Of a DNA stretch of 64,000 bases, positions 1-8,451 are shown piece by piece. Source of the stretch: an uncultured Eubacteriales bacterium (lineage in GTDB: Bacteria > Bacillota > Clostridia > Tissierellales > Peptoniphilaceae); assembly GCA_900540185.1 (NCBI GenBank), contig UQFH01000004.1, forward strand, positions 88,582 through 152,581, in the 5' to 3' direction. Numbering within the stretch: position 1 is the stretch's first letter; every line of letters starts with the position of its first letter. The notes beneath the pieces are model-generated. The model saw only the letters and a program-made list of their open reading frames with translations. It searched no databases and was not told where the DNA came from. Both the position numbers and the translations under genes were made by a program.

Positions 1-554
1 CCGAAAATGAAACAGTAGTTAAAAAATGCATTCACAAAAAACGAAATAAAACTTGCGATGAACGGGCTTCGTGCATTTCCGGTGCTTCGCATTGCAATCC
101 CGATTGCAAAACTCATGCCCGTTACGATGTATGAAAGGGAAACCACTTTCATATATTTTGCGCCTTCGGCAATTACTCCCAAATCATCAGTAAAAAGCGA
201 AATCAAATATTCAGGAACAAAATAGGCAAGTATGTTGAAAACAATAGATACCGCAATCGAAAATTTTAGGGCGTAACCGAGAGTTTTCTTAACTCTGTCC
301 ATCTCATTTGCACCAAAAAATTGGGCAAGCATAATTGACGCCCCCGTATTTATTCCAAATAGTATAAAGCTGTAAAAAAAGAAAACCTGATTTGCAAGTC
401 CGACTCCGGCAATCGAGTTTGTGCCGAGCTTCGTTATCATGAAAGTATCTAGTGTATTGAGGCTGCTCGTAATTAAACTTTGAAGCATAACCGGTACAGC
501 GATTTTTGTCAGCGAACTTGTAAATTCTTTGTCCTTAATAATTTTTCTCCACAT
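1..554 (-). CDS. MATE family efflux transporter, N-terminal part (cut by window edge)
   Basis: The gene reads leftward out of the window, leaving about 184 N-terminal residues. The start (MWRKIIKDKEF) is followed by a hydrophobic block containing the MATE-like stretch LITSSLNTLDTFMI, then a loop with GVGLANQVFFF and a segment GASIMLAQFFGANE, all typical of the first helices of MATE/NorM multidrug-cation antiporters. MATE proteins export drugs or metabolites in exchange for Na+ or H+. The ATG at 554 has a GAGGG ribosome site a few bases upstream. The start lies 46 bases inside the 3' end of the upstream kinase gene, so the two are likely co-transcribed. Substrate cannot be told from sequence. 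Confidence 0.85.
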   Translation of the reverse strand, partial: MWRKIIKDKEFTSSLTKIAVPVMLQSLITSSLNTLDTFMITKLGTNSIAGVGLANQVFFFYSFILFGINTGASIMLAQFFGANEMDRVKKTLGYALKFSIAVSIVFNILAYFVPEYLISLFTDDLGVIAEGAKYMKVVSLSYIVTGMSFAIGIAMRSTGNARSPFIASFISFFVNAFFNYCFIF

Positions 555-1063
555 ATATTATCCCTCAATTCATTATAATTATTCACTATTATACTGTTTT
601 TATATGTTCTAAATTTTATCTCATAATTATATTCATCTTTAAACCATCTGTTTAAAAAATTTAAGTAGTTGTCTCCTTCTCTCGACTTCACACGAAGTTC
701 ACGTTTTCTTTTGTCTTCATTCACAAAAAATCCCAAATCTCTGTACTTGTCAAGACTCGGAGTCGAGGTGTAACTTCCCTCCAATATCGTTATGTCCCCT
801 TCCGGAATCCATTTTTTATAAAACTTGCCGCTCCTGCAATCATACGCTCTAATAAAGAAGCCACTCCCACTTTTTATTTGAGGAATGACTTCTTTTATAA
901 ATCGTCTTACATTAAAATTGCCGGCTCTTTTATCTCTCTTTTCTCCACGTCGGTAGAAAAAATCATCCGCTTCTATTACCCTTACTCCGGGAATATCGCG
1001 TTTAAGTTTTTTCGCCAGTGTTGATTTTCCACTACCGGAAAATCCGTCTAATGTAATAAACAT
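509..1063 (-). CDS. Uridine kinase-like P-loop phosphotransferase
   Basis: A 184-residue protein with an N-terminal Walker A loop (GFSGSGKST, residues 8-16), then IEADDFFYR around residue 31, a pattern of uridine kinase/nucleoside phosphotransferase-type P-loop enzymes, and a mid-protein ILEGSYTS that looks like the second strand with its acidic residue (Walker B-like EG). It is slightly shorter than uridine kinases (about 200-210 residues) and the C-terminus is basic. It lies 3 bases after the ECF S component gene and overlaps the MATE gene by 46 bases. A role in phosphorylating a small molecule imported by the S component is possible but is only inferred from neighbourhood. Confidence 0.7.
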   Translation of the reverse strand: MFITLDGFSGSGKSTLAKKLKRDIPGVRVIEADDFFYRRGEKRDKRAGNFNVRRFIKEVIPQIKSGSGFFIRAYDCRSGKFYKKWIPEGDITILEGSYTSTPSLDKYRDLGFFVNEDKRKRELRVKSREGDNYLNFLNRWFKDEYNYEIKFRTYKNSIIVNNYNELRDNICGEKLLRTKNLQVR

Positions 1064-1066
1064 ATC

Positions 1067-1600
1067 TTATCTGTTGTTTTCAAGCAATTTTCTAAGCATA
1101 ATAACAATCGGCGGAACTATTACGACAAGCATTATGATGCCTGCGATAACCATTGCGAATGCTCCTGCGATAAATGCTTTGAATGTGAAAGGTTCAACCC
1201 CTGCAACAACTTGAACTTCGATAAATTTCATAAGTGCATAAACAACTCTTCCTGCAAGCATTGCGAGCACCAAAGAGATGAGTGTTCCAACATAGTCTTT
1301 TTTAAACATACGTTGGAAAAGTCCTGCAAAAAGTCCATAGCTTGCGAGTTCAGGAATCATTACGAGCCATTTTGCAACCGGCGGCATTCCTGTTATAAGT
1401 CCACTTAAAACTACGGAAAACGCTCCGGTTAAAAGACCGCTTACCGGTCCGAGTAAAAGTCCTGCCACAAGTGCCGGAAGATGCATAGGTAAGAATGTCC
1501 ATGCATTCGGAACACTGTGAAATGCCCATGGTATTATCACGCCTAAAGCAATAAATACAGCAGTTAATACCATTTCTCGTGTAGTAATTTTTTGTTTCAT
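1067..1600 (-). CDS. ECF transporter S component (vitamin-type substrate-binding membrane subunit)
   Basis: A 177-residue integral membrane protein with about six hydrophobic segments. The N-terminal TTREMVLTAVFIALGVIIP and the following HLPALVAGLLLGPVSGLL are characteristic of energy-coupling-factor S components, which bind a vitamin or similar nutrient and dock on the shared EcfAAT module. No EcfA or EcfT gene is in this window, as expected for group II systems where the energising module is encoded elsewhere. An AGGAGG ribosome site precedes the ATG, 10 bases after the homoserine dehydrogenase stop. No riboswitch can be fitted into that gap. Substrate is unknown; an amino-acid-pathway link is suggested only by the upstream gene. 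Confidence 0.85.
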   Translation of the reverse strand: MKQKITTREMVLTAVFIALGVIIPWAFHSVPNAWTFLPMHLPALVAGLLLGPVSGLLTGAFSVVLSGLITGMPPVAKWLVMIPELASYGLFAGLFQRMFKKDYVGTLISLVLAMLAGRVVYALMKFIEVQVVAGVEPFTFKAFIAGAFAMVIAGIIMLVVIVPPIVIMLRKLLENNR

Positions 1601-1609
1601 AAAAACCTC

Positions 1610-2788
1610 CTAGCTTAATTCTCCGTCGCCGTAAACGGCAAAGAAGAATCTTTCATCTGTATCCTCTATTTTTTCGAGTAAATCGATACAGGTGTCAAGA
1701 CTTATATTTCTTGTTGTAATAACAAAACTGTCTTGCGTTTCAAAAATCGAGTGCACATACGGAAGCAAAATTCTTTCGATTTTATAGGAGCCTTGGTCAA
1801 ACGAAAAATAAAATCTGTGTGTGATTCTAGTTTCGTCAATTTTAGCTTTTTCAGGCAGGGTCAGCTTTATATCATCGCCATTAATAATTTCTATCAAATC
1901 AAGTAAAACCCCGTTCGATGCGGAATATTTTCCCGCTCCTTCACCTATAATCTGCACTTCTCCAATAATATCCCCGACCATGCCGAGCATATTGTTGTTG
2001 CCTCGTACATTCGCTCTCAAAGTGGACTGTTCATACAAAGTCGGCGCAACAATTGCTGCAATCTTGTCGTTGTCAATCATTGCATAGCTCATGAGTTTCG
2101 GAGTCAGTTTATGTCTTTCAAAAAAACCGAAATCGAGATTTCTAATGTTTTGGATGCCGTATGTCGGAATATCTTCTGGAACTACATATTTATTAAATGC
2201 GAGCATCATTGAAATAATGAGCTTATTTCTCGAATCCACTCCTGTAATGTCATCAAAATAATCCGGCTCCTGATATCTCAAAATTCTACTTTTTAAAAGA
2301 GCTTCTTTGAAATCAATGCCATCCCTTTTCATCATGTCCAAAATAAAATTGCTGGTTCCGTTGAAATTGCCGTAAACCTTGCTGATACTATTTATCTTTC
2401 CATACTCGGAAAGAGTTTTGATCCACGGAAGACCCGCGCCGACCGTCGATTCAAATCTGAACTTGACATTGTTTTCATTTGCGAGCTCAATAAACTCAGC
2501 TAAATGATTTGCGACGATTTCCTTGTTTGCGGAAACAACATTCTTCCCTCTTTTCAAAGCCTCGGTAGCGATTTCGTATGCAACAGCGTTGTCACCGATT
2601 GCAATTACAATAGTGTCGATTTCGTCGTCATTCAAAATTTCCTCCCTGTCGGTTGTGAAGAGAAGACTGTCTCGTCCTTTAAGACCGCGAACCAATATTT
2701 TTTTTACTTTTATGTCGCTCATTTTTGAATTTATCAGCTCGTATACTCCGCTGCCGATAGTTCCAAACCCCATAAGGCCGATTTGCAT
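1610..2788 (-). CDS. hom: Homoserine dehydrogenase
   Basis: NAD(P)-dependent oxidoreductase converting aspartate semialdehyde to homoserine in the threonine/methionine branch. The N-terminal Rossmann motif GLMGFGTIGSGV, the SANKEIVA segment, the ESTVGAGLPW segment, the FNGTSNFILD loop and GVDSRNKL all match homoserine dehydrogenase. The C-terminal 80 residues look like a short ACT-type regulatory region (ITHRFYFSFDQG). The ATG at 2788 was chosen over a GTG nine bases earlier because the AGGTGG ribosome site (2794-2799) overlaps that GTG. It is the first gene of a unit continuing into the ECF S component, kinase and MATE genes. Length (392 residues) is normal for short-form Hom. Confidence 0.88.
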   Translation of the reverse strand: MQIGLMGFGTIGSGVYELINSKMSDIKVKKILVRGLKGRDSLLFTTDREEILNDDEIDTIVIAIGDNAVAYEIATEALKRGKNVVSANKEIVANHLAEFIELANENNVKFRFESTVGAGLPWIKTLSEYGKINSISKVYGNFNGTSNFILDMMKRDGIDFKEALLKSRILRYQEPDYFDDITGVDSRNKLIISMMLAFNKYVVPEDIPTYGIQNIRNLDFGFFERHKLTPKLMSYAMIDNDKIAAIVAPTLYEQSTLRANVRGNNNMLGMVGDIIGEVQIIGEGAGKYSASNGVLLDLIEIINGDDIKLTLPEKAKIDETRITHRFYFSFDQGSYKIERILLPYVHSIFETQDSFVITTRNISLDTCIDLLEKIEDTDERFFFAVYGDGELS

Positions 2789-2826
2789 CAATACCACCTC
2801 AATACAATTCTACCATTAAATTAAAA

Positions 2827-2840
2827 TTCTGTAAACAGAA
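2827..2840 (-). terminator. Weak intrinsic terminator of the long operon ending at the PAP2 gene
   Basis: Read on the minus strand, a 6-bp stem (TTCTGT/ACAGAA) with a two-base loop is followed by TTTTAATTT, ten bases beyond the PAP2 stop codon. The stem is short and AU-rich, so termination may be partial. Confidence 0.35.
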
Positions 2841-2849
2841 AAACAAAAT

Positions 2850-3479
2850 TTAACCCATATAATATAATTCTTTTCTATAAATTATTCCGGCCGAGTACAT
2901 TAAATACTCCATCGCATTTGAGAAAAATAGTCCCCACATAAGTCCGACAGCGACGTCCGTCGGATAATGAACGCCGAAATAAAGCCTTGTAAATGCAACA
3001 TACGTCGCAAAAAGTGTGCCGAAAACCGCCGTGATTCTGCATGTCTTTTTTGACGATGTGCTATTTCTTATTATTAAATACAAACATCCGAAAAAACATG
3101 CGGAAGCGGCACTGTGTCCCGAAGGAAACGAATGCCCCGACTCGAGAAAGTGCGCATATGAAGGTCGCACTCTAGTGTAAAATGATTTTATTCCCTCGTT
3201 TATCCCTGTTGATAATAACATTGTTAGAGCGAGGTAAAATCCGTATCTCCATTTTTTCATTGCGATTAAAATTATAACCGCAACTGCACACAATATTACC
3301 GCATTTATAGGATTAAAAATACTCGTTATGAACAAATTGAAATCATAAATTGAATCGCTTTTATCCCCCAAGAAAATCATCGCGATATCTTTATCGAGTT
3401 CCGAAAAAATTCCCGTCGGAATTATTATCGTAAGGAAAATTGTTACAATTCCAAAAATTAGAAGATTTTTTCTCTTCAT
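2850..3479 (-). CDS. PAP2 superfamily membrane phosphatase
   Basis: A 209-residue membrane protein with the three PAP2/lipid-phosphate-phosphatase motifs in order: KSFYTRVRP (motif 1), SFPSGHSA (motif 2, catalytic His) and RLYFGVHYPTDV (motif 3, catalytic His and Asp). About six hydrophobic segments surround them. Such enzymes remove phosphate from lipid phosphates outside the membrane, for example undecaprenyl pyrophosphate or phosphatidylglycerophosphate; the exact substrate cannot be read. The start overlaps the HAD phosphatase stop as ATGA, so the two are translationally coupled. It is the last gene of the eleven-gene operon that begins near 10.05 kb. Confidence 0.88.
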   Translation of the reverse strand: MKRKNLLIFGIVTIFLTIIIPTGIFSELDKDIAMIFLGDKSDSIYDFNLFITSIFNPINAVILCAVAVIILIAMKKWRYGFYLALTMLLSTGINEGIKSFYTRVRPSYAHFLESGHSFPSGHSAASACFFGCLYLIIRNSTSSKKTCRITAVFGTLFATYVAFTRLYFGVHYPTDVAVGLMWGLFFSNAMEYLMYSAGIIYRKELYYMG

Positions 3480-4204
3480 CCGAGTAGCCTTTCAATTTCC
3501 GCTCTAAGCTCATCCGCATTGTGCGCCACATTTAAATCATAGTCCACTTCGCGACCGTTAAAATAAATAGCCATCATTCCTGCGGACAGCGCACCCATAA
3601 CATCGCCTTGAGGATTGTCCCCAATCATAATCGAGTGCTTTTTGTCACAACCGCTCTTGTGGATTACGTGCGCATAAAATTTCGGGTCCGGCTTTCCATA
3701 TCCGAAGTCACCCGAGACGAAAATGTCTTTAAAGAGATGGCGAATGCCCAATGTATCAATTTTTTTGTGTTGAATTTCGCTAAGTCCGTTTGTTACTATT
3801 CCGAGTTTGTGCACTTTACTTAAATCCGCCAAAAGTTCAACCATCCCAGGAAGTGCTTCCGTATAATCGTTTCTTCTTTTTAAAACCGTTTCATAAAATT
3901 CATCTTTCGAAACTCCGCTGAAAATATCCTTCAAGTCGCTCCATACTGCTTCCTTAAAAAGTTCCATATGCTCTTCTTCGTACGGAGTTTCCATCAACAG
4001 AAAATCGAGCGGATCAATTCCGATTGTTTCATTGTACTGAAATTCAAAATATTTAATCATTCTCGGTCTTAAAGATGTCCTTAGTTTTCTTCTGAACAAA
4101 TCCGCATCCATGTCGACTTTTAAATCCGCTCTTATTCGTTCATAAATTCTTTTGTTGCAATTTTTGGTATCCAAAATTGTGTCATCCAAATCAAAAAAAA
4201 TCAT
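3476..4204 (-). CDS. HAD-superfamily hydrolase, YjjG-like (pyrimidine nucleotidase type)
   Basis: A 242-residue HAD phosphatase. Motif I is FFDLDDTILD at the N-terminus, motif II is GIVTNGLSEIQ, the motif III lysine lies in YGKPDPKFY, and motif IV is MIGDNPQGDV. The VTNG motif and helical cap between motifs I and II match the YjjG/YfnB group, which dephosphorylates nucleoside 5'-monophosphates and helps clear non-canonical pyrimidines. It is coupled by 4-base ATGA overlaps to the phosphoesterase upstream and the PAP2 gene downstream, so three phosphatases of different folds are encoded in tandem. Confidence 0.85.
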   Translation of the reverse strand: MIFFDLDDTILDTKNCNKRIYERIRADLKVDMDADLFRRKLRTSLRPRMIKYFEFQYNETIGIDPLDFLLMETPYEEEHMELFKEAVWSDLKDIFSGVSKDEFYETVLKRRNDYTEALPGMVELLADLSKVHKLGIVTNGLSEIQHKKIDTLGIRHLFKDIFVSGDFGYGKPDPKFYAHVIHKSGCDKKHSIMIGDNPQGDVMGALSAGMMAIYFNGREVDYDLNVAHNADELRAEIERLLG

Positions 4205-5073
4205 AATTCCTCCATAAAATTTATAATAACAACTTCCGCTCTATTAAAAAACCTCGGCCCCAAATATTTTTTCTTCGATGCCCCGGAAGTTAAAAACATA
4301 TTTTGTTTGCCTTTTTTATAAAGTCCCTTTTGAAACTTCGGAAAAAAACCTTGCCCCGGTGCAACAATTGCACCTATAAAAGGCAGTCTCGCGTGTCCCC
4401 CGTGAGCGTGTCCGGTGAGTACCAAATCGAAACCCGCATCCATATATTTTTCAAAATATTCCGGGCGATGCACGAGTAAAATATTAAACTTCTCATTGTC
4501 GAGCGTTTCTTTAAAATAAAGAAGTGAATAATTAAAATCGCTTTCATTCACAGTCGCGTCGTCAATTCCATATATCTCGAAATTCGAAATCGAAATCGGC
4601 GAAGTTTTTCTCGAGAGATATGTCGAATTATTTTTAAAATAGTTTATAAGCACCGGTAGATCTTTTCGACGAACTTCGTGGTTTCCAATCACATAAAAAG
4701 TTTCTCTCTCGCCGATTGCCGAAAAGAGTTCATCGACATTGTAATCCTCCGCTTTATCATCAACTATGTCGCCACCCAAAAACACAAACTCCGAGTCCCG
4801 CGCCTCGCTTTTTATAATCTCAAGCACTCCGTCTGCAGGGTTCGAATGATAGTCTGCAATAAAAATCGCTTTGAAATTTCCACGAATTTTTTTCGATTTT
4901 ATTTCGAGAATCGTCTTCTTCGCTTTCTTTGAATACAAAAACCCGAAAATAGTGAGTAGAACAAGTTCCAATATCAAAAGCTTGAGCGATTTAAAAATAA
5001 AAACATTCGAAAAAACAAATGCCGCAAACACTATAAATTTAAATAAAAAAATCTTTCGCATATTAAAATTCAT
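4201..5073 (-). CDS. Membrane-anchored metallophosphoesterase (YaeI/YkuE type)
   Basis: Residues 8-50 form one or two hydrophobic helices, followed by a calcineurin-like phosphoesterase domain: IADYHSNP (D-x-H), FLGGDIVDD (GD), VIGNHEVR (GNHE), LLVHRPEYF and LTGHAHGGH. These supply the binuclear metal site. Relatives hydrolyse phospholipid headgroups or UDP-sugars at the membrane; the substrate here is not determinable. The ATG at 5073 lacks a good ribosome site and lies just after the chrA stop, so translation probably depends on coupling. A second ATG four codons in is an alternative start. Confidence 0.85.
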   Translation of the reverse strand: MNFNMRKIFLFKFIVFAAFVFSNVFIFKSLKLLILELVLLTIFGFLYSKKAKKTILEIKSKKIRGNFKAIFIADYHSNPADGVLEIIKSEARDSEFVFLGGDIVDDKAEDYNVDELFSAIGERETFYVIGNHEVRRKDLPVLINYFKNNSTYLSRKTSPISISNFEIYGIDDATVNESDFNYSLLYFKETLDNEKFNILLVHRPEYFEKYMDAGFDLVLTGHAHGGHARLPFIGAIVAPGQGFFPKFQKGLYKKGKQNMFLTSGASKKKYLGPRFFNRAEVVIINFMEEL

Positions 5074-5074
5074 T

Positions 5075-5617
5075 TTAAAATTTTACAAAATCAAAAATTA
5101 TACCTATGAGAAACGCTCCCAAAATAATAAATCCCGGGTGCAGTTTGTTTAGTTTTTCCCTCATAAAAAATACAAGCGCCATAATCACGGCCATTCCAAG
5201 AGTGTAAAGACCTTCCACTTCTTTGAAAAGGGAAATGTAAATCGGGATTATAGCCGCAGCGATAAATCCGATTGAAACCGGTTTTAAAGTCTTTAAAATA
5301 TTTTGCATATAAGGACTTTTTCTGTATTTTTCAATGAGTTTCGCAATCATTATCACAATTATTAAAGACGGCAAAACTAAACTAAGGGGTGCTATAATTC
5401 CGTATAAAATTCCGCCCGCCTTTATTCCTGCAAATGTCGCCATATTTATTCCAATCGGTCCCGGCGTCGACTCGCTCACGGCAATCATAGTCAGGAGTTC
5501 ATCCTGCGTGAAATATCCGAAAGTTTCGCCCATCTTTGCCAAAAACGGAATTGTCGCAAGTCCGCCCCCAATCGAGAAGAGTCCCGTTTTAAAAAATTCA
5601 TAAATCAGTCTTAGCAT
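5075..5617 (-). CDS. ChrA-family transporter, second half of a pair
   Basis: A 180-residue single-domain CHR protein. The N-terminal FFKTGLFSIGGGLATIPFL and SESTPGPIGINMATFAG are the hallmark CHR-domain motifs. It pairs with the adjacent 174-residue gene; in Firmicutes such short-chain CHR pairs form one antiparallel transporter. The family is named for chromate efflux, though the natural substrate of pairs like this is usually not established. It overlaps the upstream partner by 20 bases, which fixes co-expression at equal dose. Confidence 0.88.
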   Translation of the reverse strand: MLRLIYEFFKTGLFSIGGGLATIPFLAKMGETFGYFTQDELLTMIAVSESTPGPIGINMATFAGIKAGGILYGIIAPLSLVLPSLIIVIMIAKLIEKYRKSPYMQNILKTLKPVSIGFIAAAIIPIYISLFKEVEGLYTLGMAVIMALVFFMREKLNKLHPGFIILGAFLIGIIFDFVKF

Positions 5618-6122
5618 ATTTCACCTCAATCATCGAAACGATTGCAAACATAAGCACAATTAAAGGAAGCGGCACTTTTAAAAATGCGAGAGTTAGAGCG
5701 ATTGCGATATAAGCGATGCTCCTTACCGACTTTGCTTCCTTTATAAACATCTTGTACAAGGTGTGCAGTATCAGCGCCGAGACCGTAATTTTCACGAGTT
5801 TTGTGCCGTAGTAAAATTTGTCCGACAAAATATCTATAAATCTGTAGATGATGCTTATAATTATAATCGACGGCGCAATAAATCCGAGTGTCGCAACAAT
5901 CGCACCCGGAACTTTCGCATGCTTATAACCCACAAATGTCGCCGTGTTTACACCGATTATGCCGGGAGTCGCCTGTCCGATCGCAAAGTATTCCAAGAGT
6001 TCGTCTTCTGTCGCCCATTTTTTGTTTTCGGCAATTTCTCGTATTAAAATAGGAAGCATTGCATAACCCCCACCGAATGTGGTAATTCCTATCTTAAAAA
6101 AAGCGATAAATAATTCAATCAC
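5598..6122 (-). CDS. ChrA-family transporter, first half of a pair
   Basis: A 174-residue short-chain CHR protein with FFKIGITTFGGGYAMLPIL near the N-terminus and IGQATPGIIGVNTATFVG after the first hairpin, the same two motifs as its neighbour. Several hydrophobic helices fill the rest. The start codon overlaps the racemase stop by four bases (ATGA), and its own 3' end overlaps the next chrA gene by 20 bases. The two CHR proteins are likely obligate partners of opposite membrane topology; chromate transport itself is a family label, not demonstrated here. Confidence 0.88.
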   Translation of the reverse strand: MIELFIAFFKIGITTFGGGYAMLPILIREIAENKKWATEDELLEYFAIGQATPGIIGVNTATFVGYKHAKVPGAIVATLGFIAPSIIIISIIYRFIDILSDKFYYGTKLVKITVSALILHTLYKMFIKEAKSVRSIAYIAIALTLAFLKVPLPLIVLMFAIVSMIEVKYAKTDL

Positions 6123-6781
6123 GCATATGCCTCCCTCACCGTCTCATCGACCAGTACATTCATTGCATCTATTACATTGTCATTTTTTATATCCAAAAGA
6201 GAAAGCTCCGTACATGCAAGAATTACTCCCGCTTTTTCGGATTTTTCCTCAAGCATTTTTCGAAATTCCGGGAAATTTTGAAGCTTCGGCTCCTCGCCCT
6301 GTTTAATTCTATAAATTGTATCATTGGATATTCTCTTTTCTTCGTCTGTTAAAGGCAAATATTCTTTATCTTCCTGCTCGAGATATTTTTTATAAATTTT
6401 CGACTTATATGTCCCCTCCGTCGCAAAAACATAAGTTCTGTCACTCGCCTTTTTCGCCGCAAGATGAATCATATTCAAAATTTTTATATCGGTCATCTTT
6501 ACAAACTCATCATAATAAAAATGGCTGGTGTTGCAAGGAATAATTATAAAATCTGCGCCCCAAACTTCCGCCATCTTAAAATTGTTCTTAAAATGCTCCA
6601 ACAACTCTTTTGAGTCGCCGCTTACAATGGACTTCGTTCTGTCCGGCATAAGACAATCGGAAATTATCAGCGTTTCTATATGCTCCTGGTCCTTTGTCGC
6701 AGGAGATTTTTCAATTATTCTCGTATAGCAATCCGAAGTTGCAAGCGGTCCCATCCCGCCGACAATACATAATTTCCTCAT
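6119..6781 (-). CDS. Aspartate/glutamate racemase family protein
   Basis: A 220-residue Asp/Glu racemase. The N-terminal VGGMGPLATSDCY is the substrate-binding loop, and the two catalytic cysteines of the PLP-independent racemases are visible in IIIPCNTSHFYYD (about residue 84) and ILACTELSLL (about residue 190). The family interconverts L- and D-aspartate or related amino acids; D-amino acids feed peptidoglycan crosslinks in many Bacillota. The start overlaps the DUF951 stop as TAATG. Substrate preference is not determinable from the residues seen. Confidence 0.85.
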   Translation of the reverse strand: MRKLCIVGGMGPLATSDCYTRIIEKSPATKDQEHIETLIISDCLMPDRTKSIVSGDSKELLEHFKNNFKMAEVWGADFIIIPCNTSHFYYDEFVKMTDIKILNMIHLAAKKASDRTYVFATEGTYKSKIYKKYLEQEDKEYLPLTDEEKRISNDTIYRIKQGEEPKLQNFPEFRKMLEEKSEKAGVILACTELSLLDIKNDNVIDAMNVLVDETVREAYA

Positions 6782-7008
6782 TATCTTCCCTCAAATTCTT
6801 TTGATGTTCTTACCGACTCGAAATGTCCGTCAATTAAAACTTTTCTGACGCGTCCGTAAAAATCAAATCTTGAAATCATGACCTCGCGGCCACAACCCAC
6901 ACATTTGATTTTCATATCGACTCCGGTCTTTATTATTTGCCACTCATTTTTTCCGCAAGGATGCGGTTTTTTCATCGTGACTATATCGCCTTCAAATATC
7001 TTAAGCAT
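6781..7008 (-). CDS. DUF951 family small protein
   Basis: A 75-residue protein beginning with a GDIVTMKKPHPCG motif and containing CVGCGREVMISR, the cysteine pattern of DUF951. This family is widespread in Firmicutes and is typically encoded next to an MscS-type channel gene, exactly as here. The cysteines suggest a small zinc-binding fold, but no function is established. It overlaps the mscS gene by 8 bases at its start and the racemase gene by 1 base at its end. Confidence 0.85.
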   Translation of the reverse strand: MLKIFEGDIVTMKKPHPCGKNEWQIIKTGVDMKIKCVGCGREVMISRFDFYGRVRKVLIDGHFESVRTSKEFEGR

Positions 7009-7849
7009 TTTTATCCGTCTTTAGATTGATATCCATCTTGTTGTATGGAATTTCAATATTATTCCTATCCAATATATTTTTAATTTCTTCTCTCATTTCG
7101 CGCTCAATTCTCCATTGCTCACCCGGAACCGCATATGCCACAACTCTTAATAGCACCCCGGAATCCATGAGTTCGACCGGTGCTTGAAGAACCGGTGCTT
7201 CGATAACCGATTTCGCCCCGTCAAATTTTTCTGTGAGACCTTTTGTCAGCAATTCCTTCGCTCTTTCTAAATCCGATTCATAAGAAATCGACACTTCAAC
7301 CATCGCCCTTTGAATGTTTTTGGACCTGTTTGTGACGATTTTTATAAGATTGTTCGGAATCGTGTGAAGCTCGCCGTTGAAATCTCTTATAGTTGTGATT
7401 CTAAGAGCAACGTCAACAACAACTCCTTCCTTCCCCGCAATAGAAACATAGTCTCCAATGTTGAACACGTTTTCAGCAAGAATAAATATTCCACTTATAA
7501 AGTCCTCTATAAATGTCTTTGCTGCAAGACCGATTGCAAGACCCCCGATTCCGGCAGTAGCAACAAGTCCCTTCGCATCAATTCCGAAAATACTTAAAGA
7601 TGCAAAAAACCAAATGATAAGTATAAAGGTTTTTGTGAGCGATTCAACGAGAGAGATGAGCGTTTGAAATCTCTTTCCCTCAGGTCCGTGAAGCGATGTA
7701 AACCTCTTTTTTATAGATTTAAGTATAACTTTTTGTATCACTCTCACAATGAGAAAAGACACAATTAAAAGTCCTCCGGCAAGCAAAAGCTTGCTGAAGA
7801 ACTTCAATTCACCATTTTCATTTAAAAAAAATGTCTTTAAAACTTCCAA
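7001..7849 (-). CDS. MscS-family mechanosensitive channel
   Basis: A 282-residue small-conductance mechanosensitive channel. Three hydrophobic segments lie within the first 110 residues; the pore helix contains the Gly/Ala-rich TAGIGGLAIGLAAKTFIEDF. It is followed by the cytoplasmic beta domain (VEDVALRITTIRD-like segment and LHTIPNNLI). Such channels release solutes on hypo-osmotic shock. The start is a TTG at 7849 with an AGGAG ribosome site upstream. It is followed by the DUF951 gene, a conserved pairing. Confidence 0.88.
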   Translation of the reverse strand: MEVLKTFFLNENGELKFFSKLLLAGGLLIVSFLIVRVIQKVILKSIKKRFTSLHGPEGKRFQTLISLVESLTKTFILIIWFFASLSIFGIDAKGLVATAGIGGLAIGLAAKTFIEDFISGIFILAENVFNIGDYVSIAGKEGVVVDVALRITTIRDFNGELHTIPNNLIKIVTNRSKNIQRAMVEVSISYESDLERAKELLTKGLTEKFDGAKSVIEAPVLQAPVELMDSGVLLRVVAYAVPGEQWRIEREMREEIKNILDRNNIEIPYNKMDINLKTDKNA

Positions 7850-7858
7850 ATTTATCTC

Positions 7859-8440
7859 CTAAATTTCGATTAAATGTCCTGCATTCTTAACTGTTGTGTA
7901 GATGTCGTACATATTTGTGATTGTTCCGACTTTTACGCTTTCTTTAAGTTTGAAGAAATCGAGGCATAGTCCGCATGCTGCAACTTTTACGCCATTTGAT
8001 TCCAATTTTTTCAAGTCTTCCAAAATGTCGCCTTCTTCGCAAACAAGTTTTACACCTTCGTTTACAAATAACATTTTGTCCGGAAGATTTCCACTTTCAA
8101 GAACTGTGTAAATAAAGCTCTTGATGAGAATTTTTCCAAGTTCCTTATCACTTCCGAAGAAGTTTTGTTTGAACAAAATTACGGAATCACCATTAATAAA
8201 TGTTCCTTTGCCCTCTGTTGAGTGAGCTTCGCCGTCTTTTGTGATTGTGACTTCAAAATCGCTTCCGACTTCCTTTGCCACAACTTTACAGTTCAAAGAT
8301 TCGCCGAGTTTTCTCAAATTTTCTCTTGCAACTTCGTTGTCAACAACAGAAGTCACCTCATTAACATCAGCCTTATCCAATTCTTTTTTGGTTCTAATAA
8401 CCGGTTCCGGACAATCAAGTCCTCTTAAATCAAGTTTCAT
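7859..8440 (-). CDS. yedF: YedF-family sulfurtransferase-like protein
   Basis: The N-terminal 75 residues form a TusA/SirA-like domain (MKLDLRGLDCPEPVIRTK, with the CPxP cysteine at residue 10). The C-terminal half is DsrE-like and carries VAACGLCLDFF. This two-domain layout is the 'selenium metabolism protein YedF' family often found near selenium-donor genes. No selD or other selenium gene occurs in this window, so a selenium role is only a family association. A strong AGGAGGTG ribosome site precedes the ATG, 11 bases after the upstream stop. Confidence 0.85.
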   Translation of the reverse strand: MKLDLRGLDCPEPVIRTKKELDKADVNEVTSVVDNEVARENLRKLGESLNCKVVAKEVGSDFEVTITKDGEAHSTEGKGTFINGDSVILFKQNFFGSDKELGKILIKSFIYTVLESGNLPDKMLFVNEGVKLVCEEGDILEDLKKLESNGVKVAACGLCLDFFKLKESVKVGTITNMYDIYTTVKNAGHLIEI

Positions 8441-8451
8441 TTAAACACCTC

